From: Ramlibacter rhizophilus
GTDB lineage: Bacteria; Pseudomonadota; Gammaproteobacteria; Burkholderiales; Burkholderiaceae_C
NCBI RefSeq assembly: GCF_004681965.1
Contig: NZ_SMLL01000008.1
Coordinates: forward strand, 124,001-188,000
DNA: 64,000 bases
Direction of reading: 5' to 3'
The position numbers were made by a program, and so were the translations under genes. The notes beneath the pieces are model-generated. The model was given only the letters and a program-made list of their open reading frames with translations, was not told the DNA's origin and did not search any database. Positions 8,852 to 19,379 of this stretch are shown here, piece after piece; position 1 is the first letter of the stretch; each line of letters opens with the position of its first letter.

Positions 8852-9076
8852 ATGCCGCTGAACACGCAACCCAACCTGTCCGAGCCCGGCAAGCGCTACT
8901 TCCGCGACTTCACGCCCGGCGACGACTTCTACGAAGCGCTGATCGACACCCACCGCGACCTGGACGACGAGCAGAGCGAGCGCCTGAACGCGCGCCTCAT
9001 CCTGCTGCTGGCCAACCACATCGGCGACATCGGCGTGCTGCGCGAAGCCATGGCGCTCGCACGCAAGGACATCTGA
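8852..9076 (+). CDS. DUF2783 small protein
   Basis: This acidic 74-residue protein resembles the DUF2783 family, whose function is unknown and which commonly sits beside FAD monooxygenases. It has no signal peptide or membrane segment. The C-terminal half ('RLNARLILLLANHIGDIGVL') looks helical. An AAGGAG ribosome site overlaps the monooxygenase stop, seven bases or so before the ATG, so the gene is clearly translated with its neighbour. Given the context it may be a subunit or stabilising partner of the monooxygenase; that is inference. Confidence 0.8.
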   Translation: MPLNTQPNLSEPGKRYFRDFTPGDDFYEALIDTHRDLDDEQSERLNARLILLLANHIGDIGVLREAMALARKDI

Positions 9077-9096
9077 ACTTTCACGAGGACAAGACC

Positions 9097-9642
9097 ATGC
9101 AGATCCGCAAGATCCACCACGTCGCCTACCGCTGCCGCGACGCCCGCGAAACCGTCGAGTGGTACGGCCGCCACCTGGGCATGAAGTTCGTGCTGGCCAT
9201 CGCCGAGGACCGGGTGCCCTCCACGCACGAGCCCGACCCCTACATGCACGTCTTCCTGGACGCCGGCCAGGGCAATGTGCTGGCCTTCTTCGAGCTGCCC
9301 AAGGCGCCGCCCATGTCACGCGACGCGAACACGCCCGACTGGGTGCAGCACATCGCCTTCGAGGTGGGCAGTGTGGAAGAACTCGAAGCCACCCGCGCGC
9401 GTTTGGAGGCGGCCGGCATTGCGGTGGTGGGCATCACCGACCACGCCATCTTCAAATCCATCTACTTCTTCGACCCGAACGGGCACCGCGTGGAGCTGGC
9501 TGCGAACACCGCCACGCCGGAGATGATGCAGCGGCTGGACGAAGTGAAGTGGGAGATGCTGGACGAGTGGAGCCGCACGAAGCGCGCGCCCAAGCACGCG
9601 GCGTGGATGCACGAGCGGGAGTTCGAGGCCGCGGCAGAGTAG
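9097..9642 (+). CDS. VOC-family protein (glyoxalase/extradiol dioxygenase fold)
   Basis: This 181-residue protein has paired beta-alpha-beta-beta-beta modules of the vicinal-oxygen-chelate superfamily. Likely metal ligands are the His in 'KIHHVAYRCRD' (residues 6-7), the Glu in 'VLAFFELP', the His in 'DWVQHIAFEVG', and the Glu in 'FDPNGHRVELAAN'. It follows the DUF2783 gene by 20 bases, so it belongs to the monooxygenase operon. It could be a ring-cleavage dioxygenase acting on the hydroxylated product, or an isomerase or lyase; the short length and single domain do not decide this. The last 45 residues, rich in Trp, Arg and Glu, extend beyond the usual VOC core. Confidence 0.85.
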   Translation: MQIRKIHHVAYRCRDARETVEWYGRHLGMKFVLAIAEDRVPSTHEPDPYMHVFLDAGQGNVLAFFELPKAPPMSRDANTPDWVQHIAFEVGSVEELEATRARLEAAGIAVVGITDHAIFKSIYFFDPNGHRVELAANTATPEMMQRLDEVKWEMLDEWSRTKRAPKHAAWMHEREFEAAAE

Positions 9643-9683
9643 GCTTCCACGCGGCGGTCGGGCGAAGCTTGGTGGGCGAGCGC

Positions 9684-9850
9684 CCTTCGACAGGCTCAGG
9701 GCGAACGGAGATGGTGGCTCTCGGACGGGGCGCCCCGATCCGTTCGGGCTGAGCCCGTCGAAGCCGTCGCCTCCTCCCACACCCGTTCGGGACGAGCCTG
9801 TCGAAGCCCCGCCGCATCCCACAGCCGTTCGGGCTGAGCCTGTCGAAGCC
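9684..9850. repeat. Four copies of Comamonadaceae-type intergenic repeat
   Basis: The roughly 25-base element with core GTTCGGGCTGAGCCTGTC occurs at 9740-9765, 9783-9808 and 9825-9850, and once in inverted orientation at 9684-9708. The copies differ by one or two bases. They fill the gap between the convergent VOC and aldo/keto reductase genes. Inverted pairs could form a long hairpin at the ends of both transcripts. The same element recurs at 17814-17889. Confidence 0.85.
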
Positions 9851-9861
9851 CCTCGCCAGCC

Positions 9862-10863
9862 TCAGAACTCCTCCGTGTCCACCTCCGCCCGGGACTGCGC
9901 GTTGTAGCGATTGCCCTGCACGGTGGACTCGTTGATATGCGCCTCGAGCCGCTCCATCAGCGACGCATCAAGCCGCACATCCGCCGCCGCCAGGTCCTCC
10001 CGCAGGTGCTCCACGCTCGTCGTGCCCGGAATGGGGATGATGTCCTCGCCCTTGTGCAGCAGCCAGGCCAGCGCCAACTGCGCCGGCGTGCAGCCGGCCT
10101 CCTGCGCCAGGGCCCGGTAGCCGGGCAGGAGCTTCAGGTTGGCGGCGAAGTTCGCCGGCTCGAACCGCGGCATGCCGCGGCGGATGTCCTTGTCGGCCAG
10201 GCTCGCCACGTCGTGCAGCTTGTCGCACAGGAAGCCGCGCGCCACCGGGCTGAAGGCCACGAAGGCCGCGCCGATCTCGCGGCAGGCGGCCAGCACGGCG
10301 ATCTCGGGGTTGCGCGTCCAGAGCGAGTACTCCGTCTGCACGGCGGCGATGGGGTGCACCGCGTGCGCGCGGCGCAGGGTCTGGGCCGAAACCTCGGACA
10401 GGCCGATGGCGCGCACCTTGCCCTCTTCCACCAGCCGGCTCATCGCGCCCACGCTCTCCTCGATGGGCACCTTCTTGTCCCAGCGGTGCAGGTAGTAGAG
10501 GTCGATGACGTCGGTCTGCAGGCGCCGCAGGCTGTCCTCGCAGTTCCTGCGCACCGTCTCCGGCCGGCCGTCGATGACACGTCGGACCACGCCGTCGTCG
10601 CCGGCCACGCCCGCCATGCCACCCTTGCTGGCCAGGGTGTACTTCTGCCGGTGCGGCTTGAGCACGCGCCCGACCAGCGTCTCGCTGGCGCCGAAGCCGT
10701 AGAGGGCCGCGGTGTCGAACATCGTGACGCCGGCGTCCAGCGCCGCGAGCAGCACGCGCTCGCCCTGTTCGGGCGAAGGCGGCACGCCATAGGCGTGGCT
10801 CAGGTTCATGCAGCCCAGGCCGATGGCCGAGACGGTGAAGGGTCCGAGTTGGCGTGTGTGCAT
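9862..10863 (-). CDS. Aldo/keto reductase
   Basis: This 333-residue NADPH-dependent reductase of the AKR superfamily (YajO/IolS-like branch) has the opening 'MHTRQLGPFTVSAIGLGCM'. The catalytic residues are Asp and Tyr in 'MFDTAALYGFGASE', Lys in 'TLASKGG', and His in 'DLYYLHRWD'. The C-terminal NADP-binding segment is 'IIPIPGTTSVEHLREDL'. The frame remains open upstream, but ATG at 10863 is preceded by GAGGA seven bases away. It is transcribed in the same direction as the pmd operon but separated from it by a repeat with two strong hairpins, so it is probably independent. The substrate is unknown. Confidence 0.93.
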   Translation of the reverse strand: MHTRQLGPFTVSAIGLGCMNLSHAYGVPPSPEQGERVLLAALDAGVTMFDTAALYGFGASETLVGRVLKPHRQKYTLASKGGMAGVAGDDGVVRRVIDGRPETVRRNCEDSLRRLQTDVIDLYYLHRWDKKVPIEESVGAMSRLVEEGKVRAIGLSEVSAQTLRRAHAVHPIAAVQTEYSLWTRNPEIAVLAACREIGAAFVAFSPVARGFLCDKLHDVASLADKDIRRGMPRFEPANFAANLKLLPGYRALAQEAGCTPAQLALAWLLHKGEDIIPIPGTTSVEHLREDLAAADVRLDASLMERLEAHINESTVQGNRYNAQSRAEVDTEEF

Positions 10864-10885
10864 GCGGAGGTCCTCGTGTTCGCCT

Positions 10886-10981
10886 CCTCCCCCTTTGGGG
10901 GAGGGTTGGGGTGGGGGCCGGCAGTCAGGCGAGGTGATCGGCGCGCGGCCCCCTCCCCTGCCCTCCCCCAGCGGGGGAGGG
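10886..10981. repeat. REP-like pair of inverted hairpins
   Basis: Two C/G hairpins lie between pmdC and the aldo/keto reductase. The first has arms 10886-10893 and 10897-10904 around TTT. The second has arms CCCTCCCCC (10961-10969) and GGGGGAGGG (10973-10981) around AGC. The flanks 'GGTTGGGGTGGGGG' and 'CCCCCTCCCCTGCC' are themselves roughly inverted copies, so the unit is a paired, BIME-like element. It may terminate or attenuate the pmd transcript. Confidence 0.75.
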
Positions 10982-10991
10982 AGCAAAAAGC

Positions 10992-11945
10992 TCAGTCGAA
11001 CTGCTGCTCCAGCTGGTGCAGCACCTCGTAGCAGGGCAGCACCTTGGCGACGCTGGCGTTGGGCTCACGGCCTTCGCGGATGGCGGCGAAGAACTCGCGG
11101 TCCTGCAGCTCGATGCCGTTCATGGACACGTCCACCTTGGACACGTCGATCTGTTCCTCCTTGCCGTTGAACAGGTCGTCGTAGCGCGCGATGTAGGTGG
11201 CGCTGTCACCGATGTAGCGGAAGAAGGTGCCCAGCGGCCCGTCGTTGTTGAAGGACAGGCTGAGCGTGCAGATGGCGCCGCTTTCGGTCTTGAGCTGGAT
11301 GCTCATGTCCATGGCGATGCCCAGCTGCGGATGGATCGGGCCCTGCACCGCGTTGGCCTTGATCACGCGGCTTCTGGTCTGGTACTGGAACAGGTCCACG
11401 GTGTGCGCGGCGTGGTGCCACAGCAGGTGGTCGGTCCAGCTGCGCGGCTGGCCCAGCGCGTTCATGTTGGTGCGGCGGAAGAAGTAGGTCTGCACGTCCA
11501 TCTGCTGGATGTGGAACTCGCCGGCCTGGATCTTCTTGTGCACGTACTGGTGGCTGGGATTGAAGCGGCGCGTGTGGCCGCACATGGCCACCAGGCCGGT
11601 CTGCTTCTGCAGCGCCACCACCTCCTGCGCATCCTTCAGGCTGTCCGCCAGCGGAATCTCCACCTGCACGTGCTTGCCCGCCTTCATGCAGGCGATGGCC
11701 TGCGAGGCGTGCATCTGCGTGGGCGTGCACAGGATGACGGCGTCCACTTCCTTGATGGCCAGGCTGTCGGCCAGCTCGGTGGTGACGTGGCCGATGCCGT
11801 ACTTCTTCGCCACCTCCTGGGTCTTGTCCAGCTCGCGGCCGACCAGGGAGACGACTTCCACGCCGTCGATGTTCTTGATGCCGTCCAGGTGCTTGGCGCC
11901 GAAGGCGCCGGCCCCGGCCAGGGCGACCTTGATGTTCTTGCTCAT
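10992..11945 (-). CDS. pmdC: 4-carboxy-2-hydroxymuconate-6-semialdehyde dehydrogenase
   Basis: This 317-residue Gfo/Idh/MocA-family oxidoreductase is the LigC/PmdC enzyme, which oxidises the protocatechuate ring-cleavage product (as its hemiacetal) to 2-pyrone-4,6-dicarboxylate with NAD(P)+. The N-terminal motif is 'VALAGAGAFGAKHLDGI'. The region 'VQVEIPLADSLKDAQ' replaces the EKP motif of related dehydrogenases, as is usual in this branch. ATG at 11945 gives the normal length. It is the last gene of the pmd operon, 17 bases after pmdB. Assignment is strong because the neighbours supply the steps on both sides. Confidence 0.95.
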   Translation of the reverse strand: MSKNIKVALAGAGAFGAKHLDGIKNIDGVEVVSLVGRELDKTQEVAKKYGIGHVTTELADSLAIKEVDAVILCTPTQMHASQAIACMKAGKHVQVEIPLADSLKDAQEVVALQKQTGLVAMCGHTRRFNPSHQYVHKKIQAGEFHIQQMDVQTYFFRRTNMNALGQPRSWTDHLLWHHAAHTVDLFQYQTRSRVIKANAVQGPIHPQLGIAMDMSIQLKTESGAICTLSLSFNNDGPLGTFFRYIGDSATYIARYDDLFNGKEEQIDVSKVDVSMNGIELQDREFFAAIREGREPNASVAKVLPCYEVLHQLEQQFD

Positions 11946-11962
11946 GGTGTGTGTCCTTGGCG

Positions 11963-14831
<2,869 letters not shown>

Positions 14832-14833
14832 GG

Positions 14834-15862
14834 TCAGAGTCCTTGGGATTGCAGGCGGGCATCCAGCCGCGAGAACACGCGGCGGGCATTGGCTTCGTAG
14901 ATCTGGTGACGGTCTTCCAGGCTCAGGAGCTTGCTGGCCTCGATGTAGCGCTTGGTGTCGTCGTAGTAGTGGCCGGTGGTGGGATCGATCCCGCGCACCG
15001 CGCCGATCATCTCGGAGGCGAACAGCACGTTCTTGACCGGGATGACGGTGTTGAGCAGGTCGATGCCCGGCTGGTGGTACACGCAGGTGTCGAAGTAGAT
15101 GTTGTTCAGCACGTGCTCGGACAAGAGCGGCTTTTTCATCTCCTGCGCCAGGCCGCGGAAGCGTCCCCAGTGGTAGGGCACTGCGCCGCCGCCGTGCGGG
15201 ATCAGGAACTTGAGCGTGGGGAAGTCCTTGAACAGGTCCCCCTGCACGCACTGCATGAAGGCGGTGGTGTCGGCGTTGAGGTAGTGCGCGCCGGTGGTAT
15301 GGAAGCAGGCGTTGCAGCTCGTGGAGACGTGGATCATCGCCGGCAGGTCGTACTCCACCATCTTTTCGTAGATGGGGTACCAGTGGCGGTCCGTGAGCGG
15401 CGGGCTGGTCCAGTGGCCGCCGGAGGGGTCCGGGTTGAGGTTGATGCCCACCGCGCCGTATTCCTTGACGCACTTCTCCAGCTCCGGGATGCAGGTGGCG
15501 GGGTCCACGCCAGGCGACTGCGGCAGCATGGCCACGGGCACGAAGTGCTGCGGGAACAGCGTGGAGACGCGGTACACCAGTTCGTTGCAGATGGCCGCCC
15601 AGGTCGAAGACACGTTGAAGTCGCCGATGTGGTGGGCCATGAAGCTCGCGCGCGGGGAGAACAGCGTCAGGTCGCTGCCGCGCTCCTTCATCAGCTTGAG
15701 CTGGTTGGTCTCGATGGCCTCGCGCAGCTCGTCGTCGCTGATCTTCAGGTCCGCGGCCCGGGGCATCGCGGACGGGTCCTTGATGCCGGCGATCTGCTGG
15801 TTGCGCCAGGCTTCCAGGGCCTTGGGCGCGGTGGTGAAATGGCCGTGGCAGTCGATGATCAT
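14834..15862 (-). CDS. pmdE: 4-oxalomesaconate hydratase
   Basis: This 342-residue amidohydrolase-2 family enzyme (LigJ/PmdE) hydrates 4-oxalomesaconate to 4-carboxy-4-hydroxy-2-oxoadipate. The metal-binding opening is '[16 protein letters not shown]'. Other conserved parts are '[17 protein letters not shown]', '[13 protein letters not shown]', '[16 protein letters not shown]' and '[16 protein letters not shown]'. It follows the ModA-like gene by 28 bases. Known enzymes of the family are about 340 residues, and the five other pathway steps around it make the role secure. Confidence 0.94.
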   Translation of the reverse strand: MIIDCHGHFTTAPKALEAWRNQQIAGIKDPSAMPRAADLKISDDELREAIETNQLKLMKERGSDLTLFSPRASFMAHHIGDFNVSSTWAAICNELVYRVSTLFPQHFVPVAMLPQSPGVDPATCIPELEKCVKEYGAVGINLNPDPSGGHWTSPPLTDRHWYPIYEKMVEYDLPAMIHVSTSCNACFHTTGAHYLNADTTAFMQCVQGDLFKDFPTLKFLIPHGGGAVPYHWGRFRGLAQEMKKPLLSEHVLNNIYFDTCVYHQPGIDLLNTVIPVKNVLFASEMIGAVRGIDPTTGHYYDDTKRYIEASKLLSLEDRHQIYEANARRVFSRLDARLQSQGL

Positions 15863-15890
15863 TCGGGGCTCCTTCGGGTCTTCGTTCAGG

Positions 15891-16595
15891 TCAGGGCGCG
15901 GGCGACATGCCCTGGCGCTTTTTGGCGGCCGCGGCTTCGGGCGAGGCCATGAAGGCCAGCAGCGCGCGCGCTTCCTCCGGCCGCGTGCTGGCGGTGCAGA
16001 TGCCGCCCGAGAAGATGGTGTCGATGGCGATCTGCGGCGGCAGCTCGCCCAGGATGTCGATTCCCTCGACGTGAATGAGTTCGGACAGTTGCTGGAAGCC
16101 CAGTTCGACTTCGCCCTGCGCGACCAGCGAGCCCACCGGCACGCCGGGGCGTGCGGTGACCACGCGGTCCTTGATCTGCTCCGAAATACCCCAGCGCTCG
16201 AAGAGGCGGGCCAGCGCCACGCCGCTCGGCCCGGTGGAGTTGCCCACCGTGCTCGCCGCGAGCACCGCCTCGCGCACGGCGGCTTCGCTGGAGATGTCGG
16301 GCTTCGGCGCGCCCTGGCGCACGGCGACGTAGGTCTTGGACAGCACCAGGTCCACCCGGCTGCCGGGGACCACGGCACCGGCAGCGATGAGCTTGTCGAT
16401 GGCGTCCGAACCCAGCACGACGAAGTCGAAGGGCTCGCCGGCCTCGACGCGCTTGGCGGCATCGACGCCGCCGATGGCCAGGGTCTCCACCGGCGTGCCA
16501 CGGCGCTCCTGGTAGAGCGAGGCCAGCTCGGCCTGCAGCAGGCGCGTGGCCATGGACGAGATGCCCCGCAGGGGGGCTGGGCTTGGGGAAGGCAT
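15891..16595 (-). CDS. ModA-like substrate-binding-domain protein, first gene of pmd operon
   Basis: This 234-residue protein has the periplasmic-binding-protein type 2 fold of the molybdate-binding (ModA-like) group. It shows 'LRGISSMATRLLQAELASLY', 'FDFVVLGSDAIDKLIAAGAV', 'VGNSTGPSGVALARLFERWG' and 'GEVELGFQQLSELIHVEGID'. It lacks a convincing signal peptide when started at ATG 16595; an upstream in-frame start at 16694 adds a mildly hydrophobic stretch but reads poorly. No ABC permease or ATPase gene is nearby, so a stand-alone ligand-binding or sensing role in protocatechuate use is possible. It occupies the place where some pmd operons carry the tautomerase pmdU and transporter pmdK, but resembles neither. 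Confidence 0.8.
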   Translation of the reverse strand: MPSPSPAPLRGISSMATRLLQAELASLYQERRGTPVETLAIGGVDAAKRVEAGEPFDFVVLGSDAIDKLIAAGAVVPGSRVDLVLSKTYVAVRQGAPKPDISSEAAVREAVLAASTVGNSTGPSGVALARLFERWGISEQIKDRVVTARPGVPVGSLVAQGEVELGFQQLSELIHVEGIDILGELPPQIAIDTIFSGGICTASTRPEEARALLAFMASPEAAAAKKRQGMSPAP

Positions 16596-16654
16596 CCGGG
16601 GATTCTGGCGCGCCGGGGCCCTGTGCAGGAAGGCCACGAGGCCACTAGCAGCTA

Positions 16655-16667
16655 TGCCAATGTTGGA
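16655..16667. promoter_or_regulatory. LysR-type box (T-N11-A) before the pmd operon
   Basis: TGCCAATGTTGGA has the T-N11-A form with the internal dyad CCAA-TG-TTGG. It lies 60-72 bases upstream of the first operon start, a usual place for a LysR recognition site. The regulator would be the divergent pmdR-like gene. Confidence 0.5.
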
Positions 16668-16773
16668 TAACGGTCGACGTGCTATTCCGCGCACCGACGT
16701 CCGTGCTCGACGGGTGAGCCACTATCGGCCGTCGCCGAGCTGTCCACCCCTGCGTTCAGGCTATGGGGCGGTC

Positions 16774-16788
16774 ATGCCGTATCAGCAT
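16774..16788. promoter_or_regulatory. Second LysR-type box near the pmdR-like start
   Basis: ATGCCGTATCAGCAT is a dyad (ATGC/GCAT) containing a second 13-base T-N11-A sequence at 16775-16787, which begins with TGCC like the other box. It lies about 40 bases before the regulator ATG, where it could serve autoregulation. Confidence 0.4.
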
Positions 16789-16826
16789 AATCGGTGGCTC
16801 GATATTCCGAGAGTCACAGGCGATCG

Positions 16827-17729
16827 ATGGACCTCAAGCAGATCGAGTACTTCGTCCGCGTTGCCGAGCTGGGCAGCTTCACCCGCGCCTCGATCGCGCT
16901 GGACGTGGCCCAGCCGGCCCTGAGCCGGCAGGTGCGCATGCTGGAGGTGGAGCTGCGGCAGAACCTGCTCGTGCGCAACGGCCGGGGCGCCGTTCCGACC
17001 GAGGCCGGCAAGCTGCTGCTGGAGCACGGCCGCGGCATCCTGCACCAGGTGGAGCGGGCCCGAGAGGAGCTGGGGCGCGCGCGGGGGGCCCTCACCGGGC
17101 GCGTGGCGGTGGGGCTTCCGCCCAGCATCGCGCGGGTCATGGCCGTGCCCCTGATCCGCGCCTTCCGGGACCGCATGCCGGAGGCCAGCCTGTCCATCAT
17201 GGAGGGCCTGTCCAGCGGCATGCGCGAGTCGCTCGCGAGCGGGCGCATGGACATCGCTCTCGTGTACAACGCCGCTGCCGCGGCCGACGTGGAACTCAGC
17301 GCGCTGGTCGATGAAGACCTTTATCTGGTTCAGGCACGGGGGGCCCAGCGTGCGAGCGCCCGGCCGCTCGCGCTCAAGGAGCTGGCCGAGATGCCGCTGG
17401 TCATTCCCACCCGGCCCAACGCCATCCGCATGCAGGTCGAGTCCGCGCTGGCCGACCTGGGCCTGCGTCCCCGCATCGCCTTCGAGATCGACGCCGTGGC
17501 GGCGCTCCTGGAGCTGGTGGCCGACGGGGCGGGCAGCGCCGTGCTCACGCGCAATGCGGTGATGTCGTCCTCGCGGCCGCAGGCCTTCGAGATGCGGCCC
17601 ATCGGCCGTCCGCGCCTTCGAAGCCGCCTGTCGATGGCCGTGAGCCCGCAGCGACCCAGCACGCTCACCCAGCAGGCGACCATGGAATTGATCCAGGAGC
17701 TGGCGGGGAAGCTGCTGGGGAGGGGCTGA
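16827..17729 (+). CDS. pmdR: LysR-family regulator, probable pmd operon regulator
   Basis: This 300-residue LysR-type transcription factor has an N-terminal winged helix-turn-helix (residues 1-60, 'GSFTRASIALDVAQPALSRQ') and a C-terminal effector-binding domain from about residue 90. ATG at 16827 gives the canonical 'MDLKQIEYFVRVAELGSF' opening; AGG seven bases upstream is a weak ribosome site. It is divergent from the pmd operon and shares the 231-base region that holds two T-N11-A boxes. The name rests on position and family; the effector, probably protocatechuate or a pathway intermediate, is inferred. Confidence 0.85.
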   Translation: MDLKQIEYFVRVAELGSFTRASIALDVAQPALSRQVRMLEVELRQNLLVRNGRGAVPTEAGKLLLEHGRGILHQVERAREELGRARGALTGRVAVGLPPSIARVMAVPLIRAFRDRMPEASLSIMEGLSSGMRESLASGRMDIALVYNAAAAADVELSALVDEDLYLVQARGAQRASARPLALKELAEMPLVIPTRPNAIRMQVESALADLGLRPRIAFEIDAVAALLELVADGAGSAVLTRNAVMSSSRPQAFEMRPIGRPRLRSRLSMAVSPQRPSTLTQQATMELIQELAGKLLGRG

Positions 17730-17761
17730 AGGCTTGACGGAGGGGCCCGTCCGCCCTGAGC

Positions 17762-17795
17762 GTCATTCACCGCGGCCAAGGCCGCGGTGAATGAC
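17762..17795. terminator. Perfect 16-bp stem palindrome after the LysR gene
   Basis: GTCATTCACCGCGGCC (17762-17777) and its exact complement (17780-17795) flank only AA. The hairpin begins 33 bases after the LysR stop. There is no T-run on either side, so it is not a classical intrinsic terminator. It may still stop or stabilise transcripts, or be a protein-binding palindrome. Confidence 0.6.
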
Positions 17796-17813
17796 ATGCC
17801 CGGCCAAACACAT

Positions 17814-17889
17814 CCGTTCTCCCTGAGCCTGTCGAAGGGCTCGCGTAGTGGGTTCGAGCGATGGGCTTCGACAGGCTCAGCCCGAACGG
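17814..17889. repeat. Two inverted copies of the intergenic repeat
   Basis: A diverged copy (17814-17838) and an inverted, near-exact copy (17864-17889) of the element found at 9684-9850 lie between the LysR gene and the convergent EgtB-like gene. Their inverted arrangement can form a large hairpin. Confidence 0.8.
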
Positions 17890-17979
17890 TTGGGGCCCGC
17901 CGGGGCTCGTGAATTCGCTGTTTGTCGAGAGCTTTGTCTTTGAGCCCCGGCCCCTTGGAGAACACCGCCTGCCACCGGG

Positions 17980-19212
17980 TCATTGCGCACACGTGCGGAA
18001 GCCGACGAAGGCCTCGTCGCGCTCGGGCAATGCGAATCCCCGCGCCTTCGGATGCTTCATGCGCGCGCGGGTCGCAAGGCTGGCGCCGCGCCGCGCCCGG
18101 GCTCGGCCCCAGAAGGGACGGGGATCGAATGGAGTTCCCACTGTCCAGTCCTCCAGCACCTGCCCCGGCCAGGGGCGCAGCAGGCTGGCCGTCCATTCGT
18201 GCACCTCACCCCAGCGGAACCCGCGCGTGGCGGCGACCTGCGCCGCCAGCTCCCATTCCAGCTCGGAGGGGAGCCTGCGGCCGGCCCAGCGGGCCCAGGC
18301 ATCCGCTTCCCACCAGCTCAGGTGGACGGCGGGCTGGGCCCCCGCCATGCGCGTGGGCCGGCCGAACCAGGACTGCAGCACCGCGCCGCTCGCCACGCCG
18401 ATCTGCTCGACGTGGCCGGGCGCGCGCCGCCCGGCGGACTCCAGCCAGTGCCAGCCCTCGGGCTGCCACAGCTCGGGCCGGTCGTAGCCGCCCTCGTCCA
18501 CGAACTCGACGAATTGCGCCCAGCTCACGGGCTGCGCGTCGATCTCGAACTCGGGCACCCGCTCCTCGTCCTGCGGCGGCCCCTCCAGATCGGGGCGAAA
18601 CCCGTGTCCCTCGTGCCCCAGGCGCCAGCGCGTGGCGGGAATCCACAGCGGCTCGCGCGGTGCCACGGCGGCGGGCGGCGCGAGCGGCATGGAGATGCCG
18701 CGCTGCTGCGCCAACAAGGCGAGCTGCTCGCCGCAGGCATCCTCGTGGAACAGCGCGGCGCGGAAGAAGTGCAGCCCGGCCTCGTCCTCGGGCGTTCGCT
18801 CCAGCACGTCCAGCGTGGCCTCCAGCGTCTCGAGCAGCCAGGCACGCAGGACATCCATCGAGGGCAGGGCGAGCTCCCAGGGCGACTGCGGCGCGGCCTC
18901 GAACAGGGCGTCGGCCCCGTCCAGGCTGGAGGCGAGCCGCACGCCGCCGTCGGTGCAGCGGGCGCCCTCCCCGCGTCGCGGGTTGCGCCCGATCCAGCGT
19001 TCGGCCAGCCAGGCGATGCGTCCGGCGATCCAGGCCGGCGGCTCCAGCCAGCTCTCGCGGGGAAGCGGCGCCCCATCGCCCCGCGCGGCTTCGTGCCGGG
19101 CGAGCAGCTGCAGGGTGTGGTTGCGCGCGTCCATGAGGGCGAGCGACAGCAGTTCGCGGCCGGCGTGGCGGACGGCCGGCGAATCGATGGCGGCAGGCGG
19201 GTGCGTGGACAT
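17980..19212 (-). CDS. EgtB/SenA-like protein with altered iron-binding residues
   Basis: This 410-residue protein has the two-domain layout of sulfoxide synthase EgtB and selenoneine synthase SenA: an N-terminal DinB-like domain (about residues 15-180) and a C-terminal formylglycine-enzyme-like domain (about 190-408). The latter includes 'IDAQPVSWAQFVEFVDEGGY', 'AVHLSWWEADAWARWAGRRL' and 'ATRARMKHP'. In EgtB three His bind iron. Aligned by eye, the first is Arg65 here ('WIAGRIAW'), the second is His156, and the third is Cys160 ('HEDACGEQ'). If right, iron binding is changed or lost. No egtD, senB or senC gene is nearby. The overall resemblance is to the SenA branch of Burkholderiales, but catalysis is doubtful. 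Confidence 0.75.
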   Translation of the reverse strand: MSTHPPAAIDSPAVRHAGRELLSLALMDARNHTLQLLARHEAARGDGAPLPRESWLEPPAWIAGRIAWLAERWIGRNPRRGEGARCTDGGVRLASSLDGADALFEAAPQSPWELALPSMDVLRAWLLETLEATLDVLERTPEDEAGLHFFRAALFHEDACGEQLALLAQQRGISMPLAPPAAVAPREPLWIPATRWRLGHEGHGFRPDLEGPPQDEERVPEFEIDAQPVSWAQFVEFVDEGGYDRPELWQPEGWHWLESAGRRAPGHVEQIGVASGAVLQSWFGRPTRMAGAQPAVHLSWWEADAWARWAGRRLPSELEWELAAQVAATRGFRWGEVHEWTASLLRPWPGQVLEDWTVGTPFDPRPFWGRARARRGASLATRARMKHPKARGFALPERDEAFVGFRTCAQ

Positions 19213-19379
19213 GGCGCGACGGATAGGGGGAGATCAGGAGAAGTGGCAGGGTCCGTCTGGCGGACAATCCCGCCCGAGTCAGAAATCGTTCAGCCGGCTC
19301 GGGGCCGTCTGGGCAGACTTCGCGGCCAGCTCCAACTTACAACGACTTGACGGAATCTAACTCGCCGGAGACCCGACCC

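Noticed and set aside
17846..17862. GGTTCGAGC-like sequence considered as a tRNA T-loop
   Set aside because: No acceptor stem, anticodon arm or CCA end can be placed around it.
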